DNA of 64,000 nucleotides from Niallia endozanthoxylica (GTDB lineage: Bacteria; Bacillota; Bacilli; Bacillales; Cytobacillaceae), in contig NZ_VYKL01000015.1 of the NCBI RefSeq assembly GCF_008710145.1, positions 744,001-808,000 on the forward strand, written 5' to 3'. The translations under genes were made by a program, and so were the position numbers. Of this stretch, positions 1 to 11,927 are shown one piece after another (position 1 is the stretch's first letter; each line of letters starts with the position of its first letter). The notes beneath the pieces were generated by a model that did not search any database, had not been told where the DNA came from, and worked only from the letters and a program-made list of their open reading frames with translations.

Positions 1-70
1 TGACATCCTGAGGAAGCTCCATATTTTTTGTTACCCAATTGCGGAGGTATTGTCCCCACTTTTTCGCCAT
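1..70 (-). CDS. yqfC: Sporulation protein YqfC, N-terminal 23 residues (cut by window edge)
   Basis: Only the first 23 codons lie in the window, beginning MAKKWGQYLRNW and continuing with the MELPQDV motif typical of YqfC. The ATG at 70 is preceded by a strong AAAGGGGG ribosome-binding site at about 82-90. YqfC is a small protein expressed in the mother cell during sporulation and is usually followed by yqfD, which would lie outside the window. A CATACA at 98-103 on the minus strand resembles a sigma-E -10 element, but I see no convincing -35, so that promoter is only a suggestion. Confidence 0.85.
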   Translation of the reverse strand, partial: MAKKWGQYLRNWVTKNMELPQDV

Positions 71-149
71 AAAAAAAGAACCCCCTTTCATCTCATATGT
101 ATGAAATGAAACAGAGTTCTAGCACCTTTTTTTCTGACAGGGACTAACT

Positions 150-638
150 TCAAGCCCGTCGGTTTCGATATGGATTTTTTGCACGGGGCGGACCCAGTAT
201 TTCAGACCAAACAACAGCATCTACAAGAGTAGATTCATCAATATTCATGCCGTTATCCTTCTTCTCCGCCCTCGTTGTTTGCACGTCAGGTCCCTGTGAA
301 ATTCCTGTTGCTATAGATTTCATATTACCCTTCACAACAGACTTTTGCTTCCTTGTCTCTTTTAATTGATCAATACCATCATTCTTTTCCTGGTACATTT
401 CTTCAATTTTTTTCGCAGGCGCTGGATGCTCTTCAGTTAACGTACGTGTAACTTCCTTGAGTATTTCTTTCATCTCATCCATGCGGTTGCTTGGCCTTTC
501 TCTTTTGCTTGCAGATGTATGACTGCTGCCCCGCTTCCTGTGAGCCTCCTCCGTTGCCTTTTTCTTATTTTTAAACATAGAGGACAGTGCAGCAATTAAA
601 ATAATGATAATAAAAGGATTGTCAAAGAGAATTTCCAA
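150..638 (-). CDS. yqfB: YqfB-like protein of the floA operon, one membrane segment
   Basis: A 162-residue protein with a TTG start at 638 behind AAAGGAGG. Residues about 8-20 form a short hydrophobic segment (NPFIIIILIAALSS), followed by a basic stretch FKNKKKATEEAHRKR and a long charged, low-complexity tail rich in K and E. This suggests a protein anchored by its N terminus with a disordered cytoplasmic tail. It is the last gene of the nfeD-floA-yqfB unit, and its place matches B. subtilis yqfB, which belongs to a sigma-W operon linked to envelope stress and sublancin resistance. No catalytic motif is visible and its function is unknown. The name rests on position more than on sequence. Confidence 0.6.
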   Translation of the reverse strand: MEILFDNPFIIIILIAALSSMFKNKKKATEEAHRKRGSSHTSASKRERPSNRMDEMKEILKEVTRTLTEEHPAPAKKIEEMYQEKNDGIDQLKETRKQKSVVKGNMKSIATGISQGPDVQTTRAEKKDNGMNIDESTLVDAVVWSEILGPPRAKNPYRNRRA

Positions 639-678
639 TTGCGAAACCTCCTTTCTGCTGATTCATAAACGTTATGTC

Positions 679-1680
679 CTATTCCTTTTTATTTTTATTG
701 TCTTTAGGACCTGACATTTTTCCGATTGATTCCCTCATGTCCGTATCAGCAGTGATGTTTTGCAAATTCATATAATCCATAACCCCTAAATTACCTGAAC
801 GAAGTGCTTCTGCCATTGCAAGAGGAACAGTTGCTTCGGATTCAACAACCTTAGCCCTCATCTCTTCAACCCGCGCCCTCATTTCCTGCTCTTTTGCAAC
901 CGCCATCGCCCGACGTTCTTCAGCCTTTGCTTGGGCAATGTTTTTGTCAGCATCAGCTTGTTCCATTTGCAGATGAGCTCCAATATTTTTACCGATATCA
1001 ACATCTGCAATATCAATGGACAAAATTTCAAAGGCCGTTCCTGAATCTAACCCTTTAGCTAAAACGGTTTGAGAAATCATATCAGGATTTTCTAATACTT
1101 TTGTATGATGTTCCGATGAACCAATGGTCGAAATAACCCCTTCACCCACACGGGCAATAATCGTTTCTTCTCCTGCACCACCGACAAGCCGGTCAATATT
1201 TGCTCGTACAGTGATTCTTGCTTTTGCTTTTACTTCAATCCCATTCATAGCCATACCAGCAATAAACGGTGTTTCAATAACTTTAGGGTTAACACTCATT
1301 TGTACCGCTTCTAATACGTCTCGGCCTGCTAAATCAATCGCAGCACAACGTTCAAACATTAGTTCAATATTAGCACGGTGTGCTGCAATCAAGGCATTAA
1401 CCACCCTATCTACATTACCACCTGCTAAATAATGACTTTCAAGTTGATTGGTTGTTACATTGAGCCCAGCTTTATGAGCTTTAATTAATGGGTTAATGAC
1501 CCTGCTTGGGATAACCCTTCTTAACCTCATTCCAATGAGGGTAAAAATACTTACTTTAACTCCAGCAGCAAGGGCTGATATCCACAGCATAACAGGAACA
1601 AATGTAAATAATACCGCTAATAAAATAACCCCTACTACAACAGCTACGATTAAAAATGCTGATCCTGCCGTAATTGCCAT
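679..1680 (-). CDS. floA: Flotillin-like protein FloA
   Basis: A 333-residue protein, close to the roughly 331 residues usual for FloA (YqfA). Residues about 5-45 are hydrophobic and form the membrane hairpin. A SPFH/band-7-like region follows, and then an alanine- and glutamate-rich coiled coil ([21 protein letters not shown]) near residues 245-290. FloA scaffolds functional membrane microdomains that organise membrane-bound proteins and affect membrane fluidity. The start follows AAAGGAGG closely, and the gene lies 16 bases after the nfeD-type gene, so the two are co-transcribed. NfeD proteins are the usual partners of flotillins. The product is complete and well conserved. Confidence 0.95.
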   Translation of the reverse strand: MAITAGSAFLIVAVVVGVILLAVLFTFVPVMLWISALAAGVKVSIFTLIGMRLRRVIPSRVINPLIKAHKAGLNVTTNQLESHYLAGGNVDRVVNALIAAHRANIELMFERCAAIDLAGRDVLEAVQMSVNPKVIETPFIAGMAMNGIEVKAKARITVRANIDRLVGGAGEETIIARVGEGVISTIGSSEHHTKVLENPDMISQTVLAKGLDSGTAFEILSIDIADVDIGKNIGAHLQMEQADADKNIAQAKAEERRAMAVAKEQEMRARVEEMRAKVVESEATVPLAMAEALRSGNLGVMDYMNLQNITADTDMRESIGKMSGPKDNKNKKE

Positions 1681-1696
1681 AATAATCCTCCTTTTT

Positions 1697-2473
1697 TTAC
1701 TCTTTTTCTTTATTCACTAATTCCCTGACGACAATTCTTGATCCCTCTGTTTTAATAATTTTCACCTGGGAACCTTTTGAAATAAAACCGCCTTCAGAAA
1801 CAACATCAATTCGTTCCTCCTGAACGACAACCGTTCCTGAAGGACGTAAATCCGTTAAACATTCACCAATTAGCCCAATCAATTCACTTCGGTTTTGATT
1901 AGAAACATATCCAAGTTCTGTACTAGTCGAATCATTGAGAATTAACTTTTTAAAAAATTTCATTTTTTTATCATACACCTTTATCATAACCACGATGGCT
2001 AAAATAGATATTGAAAATGCAATTAGAAGGGAAATTCCCATATGGATAAAATTCTCTCCAGCAAGAAAAAAACTAGCCAAGAAAGCTCCAAAACCAAAAA
2101 TCCCAATAATTCCTCCAGGTAAAACTAATTCTAATAAAATAAGGACAACACCAACTGCAAATAATAGGACTGTACTTATACCAGCTAAACCAGTGACCAA
2201 GTGACCGTAAAAGAATAAGAGGAATGCTAATAAACCGACGATTCCAGGAAGTCCAATTCTTGGTGTAAACAGTTCAACAACAAATCCTAAGAAACCAATG
2301 GATAATAATATAGTGATAACAATCGGATGGGTGATAAACAAGGCCATTTGATCAAGGAAACTGAGTTTTGGTTGACTATTACCACTCATCAAAGCAGCAT
2401 CAGCATTGATTAGAAAAGAAAGCAGATATAATACTGATAAACCACCTGTAATTGCAGCAACACGTCGAATCAC
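1697..2473 (-). CDS. NfeD-family membrane protein without the serine-protease domain (YqeZ-like)
   Basis: A 258-residue protein with a GTG start at 2473 and a GAAAGGAGGG ribosome-binding site. An N-terminal hydrophobic segment (residues about 8-27) is followed by four or five membrane helices (about 47-165) and a C-terminal soluble OB-fold-like domain containing the [15 protein letters not shown] and [16 protein letters not shown] motifs typical of NfeD. B. subtilis YqeZ is much longer because it begins with a ClpP-like serine-protease domain. That domain is absent here, and the stretch back to 2640 is non-coding, so I take this as a short NfeD form, not a frameshift. It is first in the floA operon and probably works with FloA in membrane organisation. 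Confidence 0.85.
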   Translation of the reverse strand: MIRRVAAITGGLSVLYLLSFLINADAALMSGNSQPKLSFLDQMALFITHPIVITILLSIGFLGFVVELFTPRIGLPGIVGLLAFLLFFYGHLVTGLAGISTVLLFAVGVVLILLELVLPGGIIGIFGFGAFLASFFLAGENFIHMGISLLIAFSISILAIVVMIKVYDKKMKFFKKLILNDSTSTELGYVSNQNRSELIGLIGECLTDLRPSGTVVVQEERIDVVSEGGFISKGSQVKIIKTEGSRIVVRELVNKEKE

Positions 2474-2512
2474 GAAGCTACCCTCCTTTCATTATTACAC
2501 CGTTTTACTATT

Positions 2513-2539
2513 TACGATTCATACGCTTGAAAAGTTTCG
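2513..2539 (-). promoter_or_regulatory. Candidate sigma-W promoter of the nfeD-floA-yqfB operon
   Basis: On the minus strand CGAAAC (2539-2534) is followed after 17 bases by CGTA (2516-2513). The extracytoplasmic sigma-W consensus is TGAAAC, 16-17 bases, CGTA, so only the first base of the -35 differs. It lies about 40 bases before the GTG start of the nfeD-type gene. The orthologous yqeZ-yqfA-yqfB operon of B. subtilis belongs to the sigma-W regulon, which supports the call. Confidence 0.75.
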
Positions 2540-2595
2540 TATAGTTGCAAAGAAATAAGAATGCACAAGCAGATACTAGTCTTAAAGCATAATTA

Positions 2596-2623
2596 AAAAG
2601 ACTGCAGATAACTGCAGTCTTTT
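2596..2623 (-). terminator. Intrinsic terminator after yqeY
   Basis: A perfect 12-bp stem, AAAAGACTGCAG with CTGCAGTCTTTT, encloses a 4-base loop. On the minus strand it ends in a short U run. It sits 24 bases past the yqeY stop and separates yqeY from the sigma-W-like promoter of the next operon. Confidence 0.85.
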
Positions 2624-2646
2624 AAACATTATAATGTAAAAGTTTG

Positions 2647-3090
2647 TTATGAAAGGTGTTGTTGTACAAGTTTATTTACAAGTGATCCATCTGCTTTGCC
2701 TTTTACTTTCGGCATTACTGCTGACATCACTTTTCCCATTTCTGCTTTTGATGAAGCGCCCGTTTCCGAAATAGCTTGTTTCACAATTTCAGTTACTTCT
2801 TCTTCAGATAGCTGCTCAGGCATATATAATTCTACGTACTGTAACTCAGTACGGATTTTTTCTGCGAGATCTTCACGGCCAGCCTTTTCAAATTCATGGA
2901 GGGAGTCCTTGCGTTGTTTAACTTCACGTGAAAGGACAGTTACTTCTTCATCTTCAGACAGCTCATGACCAAGCTTGATTGCTTCATTTTGAATAGAAGA
3001 CTTTATCATGCGGATTGTCGTAAGCTTATCTTTTTCTTTGTTTTTCATCGCTTGCTTTATATCAGAATTTAAACGTTCGAGAAGACTCAT
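2647..3090 (-). CDS. yqeY: GatB/YqeY domain protein
   Basis: A 147-residue protein of the YqeY family, with the usual helical N-terminal region ([33 protein letters not shown]) and a C-terminal domain shared with the tail of GatB, ending [19 protein letters not shown]. The GatB tail helps amidotransferases bind tRNA, so YqeY is suspected of acting on tRNA, but its function is not established. It starts 16 bases after rpsU ends, and this rpsU-yqeY pairing is standard in Bacillus. The pair ends at the terminator at 2596-2623. Confidence 0.93.
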   Translation of the reverse strand: MSLLERLNSDIKQAMKNKEKDKLTTIRMIKSSIQNEAIKLGHELSEDEEVTVLSREVKQRKDSLHEFEKAGREDLAEKIRTELQYVELYMPEQLSEEEVTEIVKQAISETGASSKAEMGKVMSAVMPKVKGKADGSLVNKLVQQHLS

Positions 3091-3105
3091 AAGTTACACC
3101 CTCTC

Positions 3106-3279
3106 TTAGAACTTACGTTTTCTTGCAGCTTCAGACTTCTTCTTGCGTTTTACGCTAGGCTTTTCATAAAATTCGCGCTTTCTAGCTTCTTGAATAGTAC
3201 CAGATTTAGAAACAGTACGTTTGAAGCGTCGAAGAGCATCTTCAAGCGATTCGTTTTTACGAACGACAGTTTTAGACAT
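3106..3279 (-). CDS. rpsU: Small ribosomal subunit protein S21
   Basis: A 57-residue basic protein ([19 protein letters not shown] at the start, [13 protein letters not shown] at the end), the normal size and sequence of bacterial S21 (bS21). An upstream in-frame extension to 3309 exists, but the start at 3279 is chosen because the purine-rich ribosome-binding site (GGAGGGAGGGAAAG) lies inside that extension and family members begin MSKT. S21 joins the 30S subunit and helps messenger RNA binding near the anti-Shine-Dalgarno end of 16S rRNA. It is followed by yqeY. Confidence 0.97.
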   Translation of the reverse strand: MSKTVVRKNESLEDALRRFKRTVSKSGTIQEARKREFYEKPSVKRKKKSEAARKRKF

Positions 3280-3493
3280 TCTCTTTCCCTCCCTCCGAGC
3301 ACAACACACTTACATCAATCCATGGAAATCCCATGTACTTTGCAATTATAATATATCAGAGAAACAAGGTCAACTGTAATTCGTCTCAACTTGTATCTAT
3401 TGTTTATATACTAATCAAAATTCAACATGATTAGAGACTCTTCAGTTGAGTTAAATGATCAGTTTTCCCCAGAAAATTTTCTTCTGATTATTG

Positions 3494-4843
3494 TTATACT
3501 GCCTCATTTTCCAACTCAGAATTCTCAATGACGCGAACAAATTTCCCTTCATTGTAAGGATAGCCTGCTTTATCAATTTTAACCTTTACAATTTGACCGA
3601 CCATCTCTTCTGTAGCAGGAAGAACAACCTTTAAATAATTGTCGGTATAACCAACATACAAACCTTTACCAGCTTCTTCTTTGAATTCCTCTTCAGGAAT
3701 CACTTCCAATACTTCACCTTCAAATTTAGAGGCATATTCCTTTGCCAGTTGATCAGACAAAGCAATCAGACGATGAACTCGTTCATTTTTCACTTCTTCA
3801 TCAACCTGATCTTCCATTCTGGCGGCTGGAGTGCCTGTCCGTTTTGAATAAGGAAAGACATGAAGCTCAGAAAATTGATGTTCTTTAATAAAATGATAAG
3901 TTTCCATGAATTCCTCTTCTGTTTCGCCTGGGAAACCAACAATCACATCAGATGTAACCGCTAAATCCGGCATAATTTCTTTTAATTTCCCTAATCTTTC
4001 TGCAAAAGAAGCCATTGTATACTTTCTTCTCATTCTTTTTAAAACTGTATCTGATCCGGATTGAAGCGGTATATGCAGATGTCTTACAATAATATTTGAA
4101 TTCTTAATGACTTCTACTACTTCATCAGTAATTTGGCTTGCCTCAATCGAAGAGATTCTAAGGCGCTTTAAGCCCTTAACATTTGCTTCTAAATCACTTA
4201 AAAGCATAGCAAGATTATAGTCCTTTAAGTCCTCGCCATACCCACCTGTATGAATTCCTGTCAGCACAATCTCCTTGTAACCTGCATCAACAAGCTGTTG
4301 GGCTTGATTAATTACTTCCTTTGGATCGCGGGAACGCATTAATCCCCTTGCCCATGGAATAATACAGAACGTACAGAAATTGTTACAGCCTTCTTGGATT
4401 TTTAGTGATGCCCTCGTGCGATCTGTAAAGGAAGGTACATCCAATTCTTCATAAACACGGCTCTTCATAATATTACCAACGGCATTAATTGGCTGACGCT
4501 CTTCTTTATACTGATTAATATATTCAAGCATTTTTACACGGTCCTGTGTACCGATTACAATATCCACACCAGGAATCGCCAAGATTTCAGCTGGTGAAGT
4601 TTGTGCATAACAGCCTGTTACGCAAATAACGGCATCAGGATTTTTTCTAATGGCTCTGCGAATAACTTGTCGGCTTTTTTTATCACCGGTATTGGTAACC
4701 GTACATGTATTAATAATATATACATCTGATCGTGATTCAAAATCAACACGCTCATAGCCTTCTTGTTTAAACAACTGCCATATAGCTTCTGTTTCATAAT
4801 GGTTTACTTTACAACCAAGTGTATGAAATGCAACAGTTTGCAT
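3494..4843 (-). CDS. mtaB: tRNA t6A37 methylthiotransferase MtaB
   Basis: A 449-residue radical-SAM enzyme that adds a methylthio group to N6-threonylcarbamoyladenosine at position 37 of tRNA (YqeV in B. subtilis). The N-terminal domain carries the three auxiliary-cluster cysteines near residues 11, 47 and 78. The radical-SAM triad CNNFCTFC is at about 153-160, and a C-terminal TRAM domain spans about 375-440. It is the last gene of the hrcA-grpE-dnaK-dnaJ-prmA-rsmE-mtaB run and starts 6 bases after rsmE. It appears complete. Confidence 0.95.
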   Translation of the reverse strand: MQTVAFHTLGCKVNHYETEAIWQLFKQEGYERVDFESRSDVYIINTCTVTNTGDKKSRQVIRRAIRKNPDAVICVTGCYAQTSPAEILAIPGVDIVIGTQDRVKMLEYINQYKEERQPINAVGNIMKSRVYEELDVPSFTDRTRASLKIQEGCNNFCTFCIIPWARGLMRSRDPKEVINQAQQLVDAGYKEIVLTGIHTGGYGEDLKDYNLAMLLSDLEANVKGLKRLRISSIEASQITDEVVEVIKNSNIIVRHLHIPLQSGSDTVLKRMRRKYTMASFAERLGKLKEIMPDLAVTSDVIVGFPGETEEEFMETYHFIKEHQFSELHVFPYSKRTGTPAARMEDQVDEEVKNERVHRLIALSDQLAKEYASKFEGEVLEVIPEEEFKEEAGKGLYVGYTDNYLKVVLPATEEMVGQIVKVKIDKAGYPYNEGKFVRVIENSELENEAV

Positions 4844-4849
4844 GTATAT

Positions 4850-5599
4850 TCACCTCAATAATTCTAAATGATATGACACTGCGGATAATAGGTATAGCGG
4901 GGCCGTTTCTGTCCGTAAAATCCTCGGTCCAAGCCCGCAAAGACGAAAACCGCACGCTTTAAGCTTTTCGACTTCTCCAGTAGATAAACCACCTTCAGGT
5001 CCAAACACAACAAGCAAAGAGCCCCCTTTTTCAAGCTCTTTTAAACTTGAAACAAGCACCTTATCTTCTCCAAGTCTTGCCTCTTCCTCATAAGCAACTA
5101 ATTTCACATCATAACCTTCTGCGTAGTTTAGAAGGGACTGCAGATTAACTGGCTGCATAATTTCAGGGATAATGGTTCGATGGGATTGCTCAGCAGCTTC
5201 TTTTGCGATTTTTTGCCACCTATTTATTTTTTTATCAGCCTTTTTTCCATCCCATTTAACGATAGAACGATCTGCAGTAAAAGGGATAAACTTAGATGCT
5301 CCAAGCTCTGTTCCCTTTTGTATAATCCATTCAATCTTATCCCCTTTAGGCAGGCCGCTCACGATTGTAACTGACACAGACAGTTCTACTGACTCCTCCT
5401 TCCATTGTATAACGGAAGCAATCACTTGATCAGTGGAAATTTCTGCAATTGAACAAAGAGCTGTTTTTTGATTTTCACTGACACAGATAATTTCATCCTT
5501 TTCTTTCATCCTCATAACTTTAGAAATATGGTGAAAATCCTCACCTGTGATGAAAAAACAATTATTTTCTGTTGAATAGGAAGCAAAATATCTCTGCAT
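4850..5599 (-). CDS. rsmE: 16S rRNA m3U1498 methyltransferase RsmE
   Basis: A 249-residue SPOUT-class methyltransferase (YqeU). Visible family motifs are GLPKGDKIEWIIQKGTELG, the glycine-rich knot segment VVFGPEGGLSTGEVEKL, and LGPRILRTETAPLYLLSA at the C terminus, which forms the SAM-binding trefoil knot. It methylates N3 of U1498 in 16S rRNA. A possible ATG at 5611 lies directly on the AAGGG motif, so I prefer the second ATG at 5599 (MQRYFAS), which matches the family N terminus. It follows prmA after a hairpin terminator and overlaps no gene. Confidence 0.93.
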   Translation of the reverse strand: MQRYFASYSTENNCFFITGEDFHHISKVMRMKEKDEIICVSENQKTALCSIAEISTDQVIASVIQWKEESVELSVSVTIVSGLPKGDKIEWIIQKGTELGASKFIPFTADRSIVKWDGKKADKKINRWQKIAKEAAEQSHRTIIPEIMQPVNLQSLLNYAEGYDVKLVAYEEEARLGEDKVLVSSLKELEKGGSLLVVFGPEGGLSTGEVEKLKACGFRLCGLGPRILRTETAPLYLLSAVSYHLELLR

Positions 5600-5687
5600 C
5601 CTGAGCACCATCCCTTATCTAATGTAAAAGCAGCTTAGGCAAAGTAAATTCCTTCTACGACTAATTAATAGTACCTTAATAACAGTT

Positions 5688-5724
5688 AAAAAGGGCGTGT
5701 AGAAATTAACACTTAGCCCTTTTC
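5688..5724 (-). terminator. Hairpin between prmA and rsmE
   Basis: The stem AAAAGGGC with GCCCTTTT, extended by a weaker TGT/ACA pairing, is followed on the minus strand by a five-U run. It probably causes partial termination after prmA, so rsmE and mtaB may be expressed less than the upstream chaperone genes. Confidence 0.6.
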
Positions 5725-5730
5725 TTTGAT

Positions 5731-6669
5731 TTATTTTCTTTTTGCAATAAAGGCTACCCAGTCCTCCATATTAAGCGTTTCTTCTATTTCAAAACCTGCC
5801 GCTTCAATGGAATCTCTCACCTGATCCTTCTTTTGTTTGATAATCCCGGCAGTAATGAAATAGCCGCCCTGTTTCACGCAATTTGCAGCATCTTCTGTAA
5901 AGCGCAAAATAACTTCTGCAAGAATATTGGCCACAACTACATCTGCTTTTGTGTCAATTCCTTCAAGTAAATTGTTTTGAAGAACCTCGACCGACTCGTG
6001 CACTTTATTCAGCTTTAAGTTAAGTCTGGCTGATTGAACCGCTACTTCATCTAAGTCTAAAGCAGTCACCTTATTTGCACCTAACATAGCTGCTGCAATG
6101 CTTAATACACCAGATCCAGTTCCTACATCAATGACCGTATCGCCTTTTTTTACAGTCCTCTCCAGCGCTTGTATGCTCATGACTGTCGTTGGGTGCGTCC
6201 CTGTACCAAACGCCATTCCCGGGTCTAATTCTATAATTAATTCATCGCTGTTTACCGGTGTGTATTCTTCCCAAGTCGGAACAATGGTAAAGCGCTGGGA
6301 AATTTTCACCGGATGATAATATTTTTTCCATGCAGTTGCCCATTCTTCTTCATGAACCTCTGTGAGAGAAACACTGTTTTTTCCAATATCAATATTGTGG
6401 ATAATCAAGTTATTGATAGCCTCTTTGATTTCATCAACAGTTTCTCCTAAAAAGCTGTTAATCGGCAAATAAGCCTTAATAATAACGCCTTCTTCAGGGT
6501 AATCTTTCGGATTAAGTTGGTAGATTTCGCCGAAACGATCTTCCCTTTCTTTCACAAGTTCTACCGGGTCTTCTATGACCACACCGCTCGCCCCTGCTTC
6601 GTGCAGAATATTGGAAATCGGTTCAATTGCTTCATTTGTTGTGTGAATACTAATTTCTGACCATTTCAA
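5731..6669 (-). CDS. prmA: Ribosomal protein L11 methyltransferase
   Basis: A 312-residue class I SAM methyltransferase (YqeT) that trimethylates ribosomal protein L11. The N-terminal substrate-recognition domain begins [14 protein letters not shown]. The SAM-binding motif [16 protein letters not shown] is near residues 179-194, and the active-site region [10 protein letters not shown] near 245-255. The start codon is TTG at 6669, about nine bases after a GGAG motif, as fits the conserved MKWSE start. It lies 18 bases after dnaJ, the usual place in the Bacillus dnaK operon. Complete. Confidence 0.95.
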   Translation of the reverse strand: MKWSEISIHTTNEAIEPISNILHEAGASGVVIEDPVELVKEREDRFGEIYQLNPKDYPEEGVIIKAYLPINSFLGETVDEIKEAINNLIIHNIDIGKNSVSLTEVHEEEWATAWKKYYHPVKISQRFTIVPTWEEYTPVNSDELIIELDPGMAFGTGTHPTTVMSIQALERTVKKGDTVIDVGTGSGVLSIAAAMLGANKVTALDLDEVAVQSARLNLKLNKVHESVEVLQNNLLEGIDTKADVVVANILAEVILRFTEDAANCVKQGGYFITAGIIKQKKDQVRDSIEAAGFEIEETLNMEDWVAFIAKRK

Positions 6670-6687
6670 CGCTACCAGCTCCTAATC

Positions 6688-7812
6688 TTATTCACCCTTG
6701 AATGCTCTTCTTACTTTATCAAAAAAGCCTTCCTCATGTTCATCCTTTTGATCAGCTCCGCTGATTTCAGCAAATTCCTGTAGTAATTGCTTTTGTTTTT
6801 CCGTTAACTTCGTTGGCGTAATAACTTTTACAATAATATGCTGATCTCCAATACCGCGTCCGCGGACATTCGGAATTCCTTTTCCTCTTAAGCGGAATTT
6901 TGTACCTGTCTGTGTCCCGCTCGGCACCTTAAGCTTCACTTTTCCATGCAGGGTAGGGACTTCGATTTCATCGCCTAGAGCAGCCTGTGCAAAGGTAATC
7001 GGCATCTCACAGTATACATCATCACCGTCACGTTCAAAAAATTCATGTGAACGAATATGGAAGACAACATATAAATCTCCTGCCGGGCCGCCGTTAGTAC
7101 CTGGTTCACCTTGCCCGGTTACCCGTAATTGCTGGCCATCGTCAATACCAGCAGGAATTTTGACCGCTATTTTCCGGCGTTTCTTTACTTTCCCAGTTCC
7201 GCCGCAAGTTGAACATTTATGCTTAATTTCTTTACCAGTACCATGACAATAATTACATACACGACGATTGACAATTCGGCCAAAAGGAGTATTTTGTTCA
7301 ATGTTTAACTGACCGCTTCCATGACAATGTGAACATGTTTCAGGCTGCGTCCCTTTTTTAGCACCAGTCCCATCACATGTTTCACAGTTTTCCTCGCGTG
7401 GAATTTCAATTTCCGTTTCTTTTCCAAAAACTGCATCTTCGAAATTTAACGTCATTGTGTATTGTAAATCAGCGCCCTGCCTTGGTGCATTTGGGTCACG
7501 GCGTCTACCGCCGCCGCCGCCAAAGAAGGTGCTGAAAATATCCTCAAAACCGCCAAAGCCGCCGAAATCTCCACCGCCGCCAAAGCCTTGATTTGGATCG
7601 GTATGACCAAATTGATCATAGTGGGAGCGTTTTTGATCATCACTTAATACTTCATACGCTTCTTTCACTTCTTTAAACTTCTCATCTGCATCAGGCTCTT
7701 TATTAATGTCAGGATGGTATTTTTTTGAAAGCTTTCGATATGCCTTTTTAATTTCGTCCTTTGATGCACTTTTACTTACACCAAGTACCTCATAGTAATC
7801 CCTTTTATCCAT
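6688..7812 (-). CDS. dnaJ: Chaperone protein DnaJ (Hsp40)
   Basis: A 374-residue co-chaperone that stimulates DnaK ATPase activity and delivers unfolded clients. In order: the J domain with the YHPD motif (HPD near residue 33), a Gly/Phe-rich linker ([16 protein letters not shown]), four CxxCxGxG zinc-finger repeats ([32 protein letters not shown]) and the two C-terminal substrate-binding barrels. An in-frame ATG at 7836 is rejected because GGGGAG, the likely ribosome-binding site, lies between it and 7812. It follows dnaK after a gap containing a terminator-like hairpin. Confidence 0.97.
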   Translation of the reverse strand: MDKRDYYEVLGVSKSASKDEIKKAYRKLSKKYHPDINKEPDADEKFKEVKEAYEVLSDDQKRSHYDQFGHTDPNQGFGGGGDFGGFGGFEDIFSTFFGGGGGRRRDPNAPRQGADLQYTMTLNFEDAVFGKETEIEIPREENCETCDGTGAKKGTQPETCSHCHGSGQLNIEQNTPFGRIVNRRVCNYCHGTGKEIKHKCSTCGGTGKVKKRRKIAVKIPAGIDDGQQLRVTGQGEPGTNGGPAGDLYVVFHIRSHEFFERDGDDVYCEMPITFAQAALGDEIEVPTLHGKVKLKVPSGTQTGTKFRLRGKGIPNVRGRGIGDQHIIVKVITPTKLTEKQKQLLQEFAEISGADQKDEHEEGFFDKVRRAFKGE

Positions 7813-7892
7813 TATTGCCACTCCCCGAGTTTTCACATAAAAATTATTGTAGCATTTCTATATAGGTTATCGCAATTCATTTTAGAGTAAAA

Positions 7893-7932
7893 TAAAAGTC
7901 AAAGCCAAGTAAGACCTGACTTTGACTTTTAT
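7893..7932 (-). terminator. Hairpin terminator or attenuator between dnaK and dnaJ
   Basis: An 11-bp stem AAAAGTCAAAG with CTTTGACTTTT has a loop that can extend the pairing. It sits 78 bases past the dnaK stop, and U-rich sequence follows on the minus strand. In B. subtilis the dnaK operon gives both short and long transcripts, and a partial terminator here would explain excess DnaK over DnaJ. That role is inferred. Confidence 0.7.
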
Positions 7933-8009
7933 TTCATCATATTAGAAAAATATCTTTTTGTTATAAATTCTTTTTCCAACCACACAAAGCGGCTGAACTA
8001 TTTTTCTAA

Positions 8010-10479
<2,470 letters not shown>

Positions 10480-10499
10480 TATTGTCACCTCCCTTAAAT

Positions 10500-10660
10500 G
10501 AAATGCGGAGACGCCTTGCTCAGTCGCGACAAGCTTAAGATGGGACGGGGAGAAGGTTGTTCTTTAACCTTCTCATCGTCACAGCTTAAGACCTCGAGAG
10601 TCTAGCCGCTGCAGCTGGACAATCTGAAATGCGGAGATGCCTTGCTCAGTCGCGACAAGC
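10500..10660. repeat. Long palindromic repeat (family B) plus a half copy, between hrcA and grpE
   Basis: The unit at about 10500-10621 begins with GCGGAGACGCCTTGCTCAG and ends with TCTAGCCGCTGCAGCTGGAC. These ends are related to those of the units at 20568-20690 and 41766-41902. Its centre is a hairpin with AGAAGGTT / AACCTTCT arms, flanked by CTTAAG sites. The first 35 bases are repeated directly at 10626-10660 with a single mismatch, as a half copy. The element lies within an operon, between two co-transcribed genes. Confidence 0.85.
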
Positions 10661-10743
10661 GGCACTTATTTTAAGATTTATTTGCGAAAACATATTGAAA
10701 GGGATGGAAATGGTTTCTTCCACCCTTAACAATATTTCCACGT

Positions 10744-11775
10744 CTATTTCATTTGATACAACTTAGTTAAGACAGCAGATAAGTCATGGGATAATAATTG
10801 CATTAAACTAATAACCCTAGAATATTCCATCCTTGTGGGTCCAAGAATAGCTATGGAACCCAGCTGTTCGTTTCCAATTGAATAGGAAGCTGTAATAAAA
10901 CTACAATCTTCCAAAGCGGAGTTTACATTTTCACGACCAATCTTCACATGAATTCCACTTGGATTTTTACGAATAATATCATAGAAATCTTTTTCCTGCT
11001 CAATTAAGTCAAGCAAATTACGGACTTTCTCAATATTATGAAACTCTGGCTGGTTTAACATATTTGTTTTTCCACTGAAAAATAGTTTGTCATTTGGAGA
11101 AACCTTGAGTGAATCACCAATGATATTTAGCATGATATCATAGTTTTCAATATGCTGCCGCAGTAATTCAGCGATTTCCATGAACAATTTATTATTTAAG
11201 CTGTCAAGCGGCACTCCTGACAAACGCTCATTTAAAATATTAACAAACTTTTCAAGATCACTTGCATTCATCGCTTCAGGCAAATGGAATATTTTGTTTT
11301 CCACATGTCCTGTATCTGTTACAATAATGGCCACAGCTGTTTCCTGATTCAATGGAACGATTTGAATTCTACGCAGTTTATTTTCCCTTACAGCCGGACC
11401 GAGTACAATAGCAGTGTAATTTGTTAGGTCAGATAAGATCTTTGCTGATTTTTGCACAATTTTTTCCATTTCATAAATGCGTTCAGCAAAAATTGACTTT
11501 ACTTTATGGATATCTTGAAAATTAAGTTTCTGCGGTGAAAGTAAATGATCGACATAATATCGATATCCTTTTTCAGAAGGTATCCGACCGGAAGATGTAT
11601 GTGTTTTTTCGATAAAACCCAATTCTTCTAAATCTGCCATTTCATTACGGATTGTGGCAGAACTGAACGATATCTCATCCTTTTTTGCCAAGCTTCTAGA
11701 TCCAACCGGTTGGGCGTATTGGATGAAATCATCAACGATCACTTGCAGAATAAGCAGCTGTCGATCCGTTAACAT
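10744..11775 (-). CDS. hrcA: Heat-inducible transcription repressor HrcA
   Basis: A 343-residue repressor, the standard length. The N-terminal winged-helix DNA-binding domain ([31 protein letters not shown], then [18 protein letters not shown]) is followed by a GAF-like domain and dimerisation region. HrcA binds CIRCE and blocks the chaperone operon until heat stress titrates GroE. Upstream in-frame ATGs at 11796 and 11781 are rejected: the first lies inside CIRCE and the AGAGGTGAT ribosome-binding site precedes 11775. It is the first gene of the operon and therefore autoregulated. Confidence 0.97.
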   Translation of the reverse strand: MLTDRQLLILQVIVDDFIQYAQPVGSRSLAKKDEISFSSATIRNEMADLEELGFIEKTHTSSGRIPSEKGYRYYVDHLLSPQKLNFQDIHKVKSIFAERIYEMEKIVQKSAKILSDLTNYTAIVLGPAVRENKLRRIQIVPLNQETAVAIIVTDTGHVENKIFHLPEAMNASDLEKFVNILNERLSGVPLDSLNNKLFMEIAELLRQHIENYDIMLNIIGDSLKVSPNDKLFFSGKTNMLNQPEFHNIEKVRNLLDLIEQEKDFYDIIRKNPSGIHVKIGRENVNSALEDCSFITASYSIGNEQLGSIAILGPTRMEYSRVISLMQLLSHDLSAVLTKLYQMK

Positions 11776-11789
11776 ATTCATCACCTCTG

Positions 11790-11816
11790 TTAGCACTCAT
11801 TACTTGCGAGTGCTAA
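11790..11816 (-). promoter_or_regulatory. CIRCE operator
   Basis: The inverted repeat TTAGCACTC, nine bases (ATTACTTGC), GAGTGCTAA is a perfect match to the CIRCE consensus. It lies 14 bases before the hrcA start and just downstream of the promoter, the usual place for HrcA control of the dnaK operon in Firmicutes. Confidence 0.98.
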
Positions 11817-11826
11817 ATCTAATATT

Positions 11827-11856
11827 AAAATATCAAATGTAATGGCAAAATGTCAA
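11827..11856 (-). promoter_or_regulatory. Sigma-A promoter of the hrcA-dnaK operon
   Basis: A perfect -35 TTGACA (minus strand, 11856-11851) is followed after 18 bases by TATTTT (11832-11827) as the likely -10. Transcription would start just upstream of CIRCE, so HrcA binding would block it. An overlapping TAATAT is a less well spaced alternative -10. Confidence 0.75.
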
Positions 11857-11927
11857 TATAAATACAACTACTTCATTCGAAAAGCGAAAGCTCCTGCTAT
11901 GCCTGTTGTTAGGATAGAGCTTCCTTC

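Noticed and set aside
1124..1432. Plus-strand open frame of 102 codons opposite floA
   Set aside because: It is a shadow of floA, with no ribosome-binding site and no recognisable motif.
7452..7643. Minus-strand alternative frame inside dnaJ
   Set aside because: It reads the Gly/Phe-rich DNA in another frame and has no start signal.
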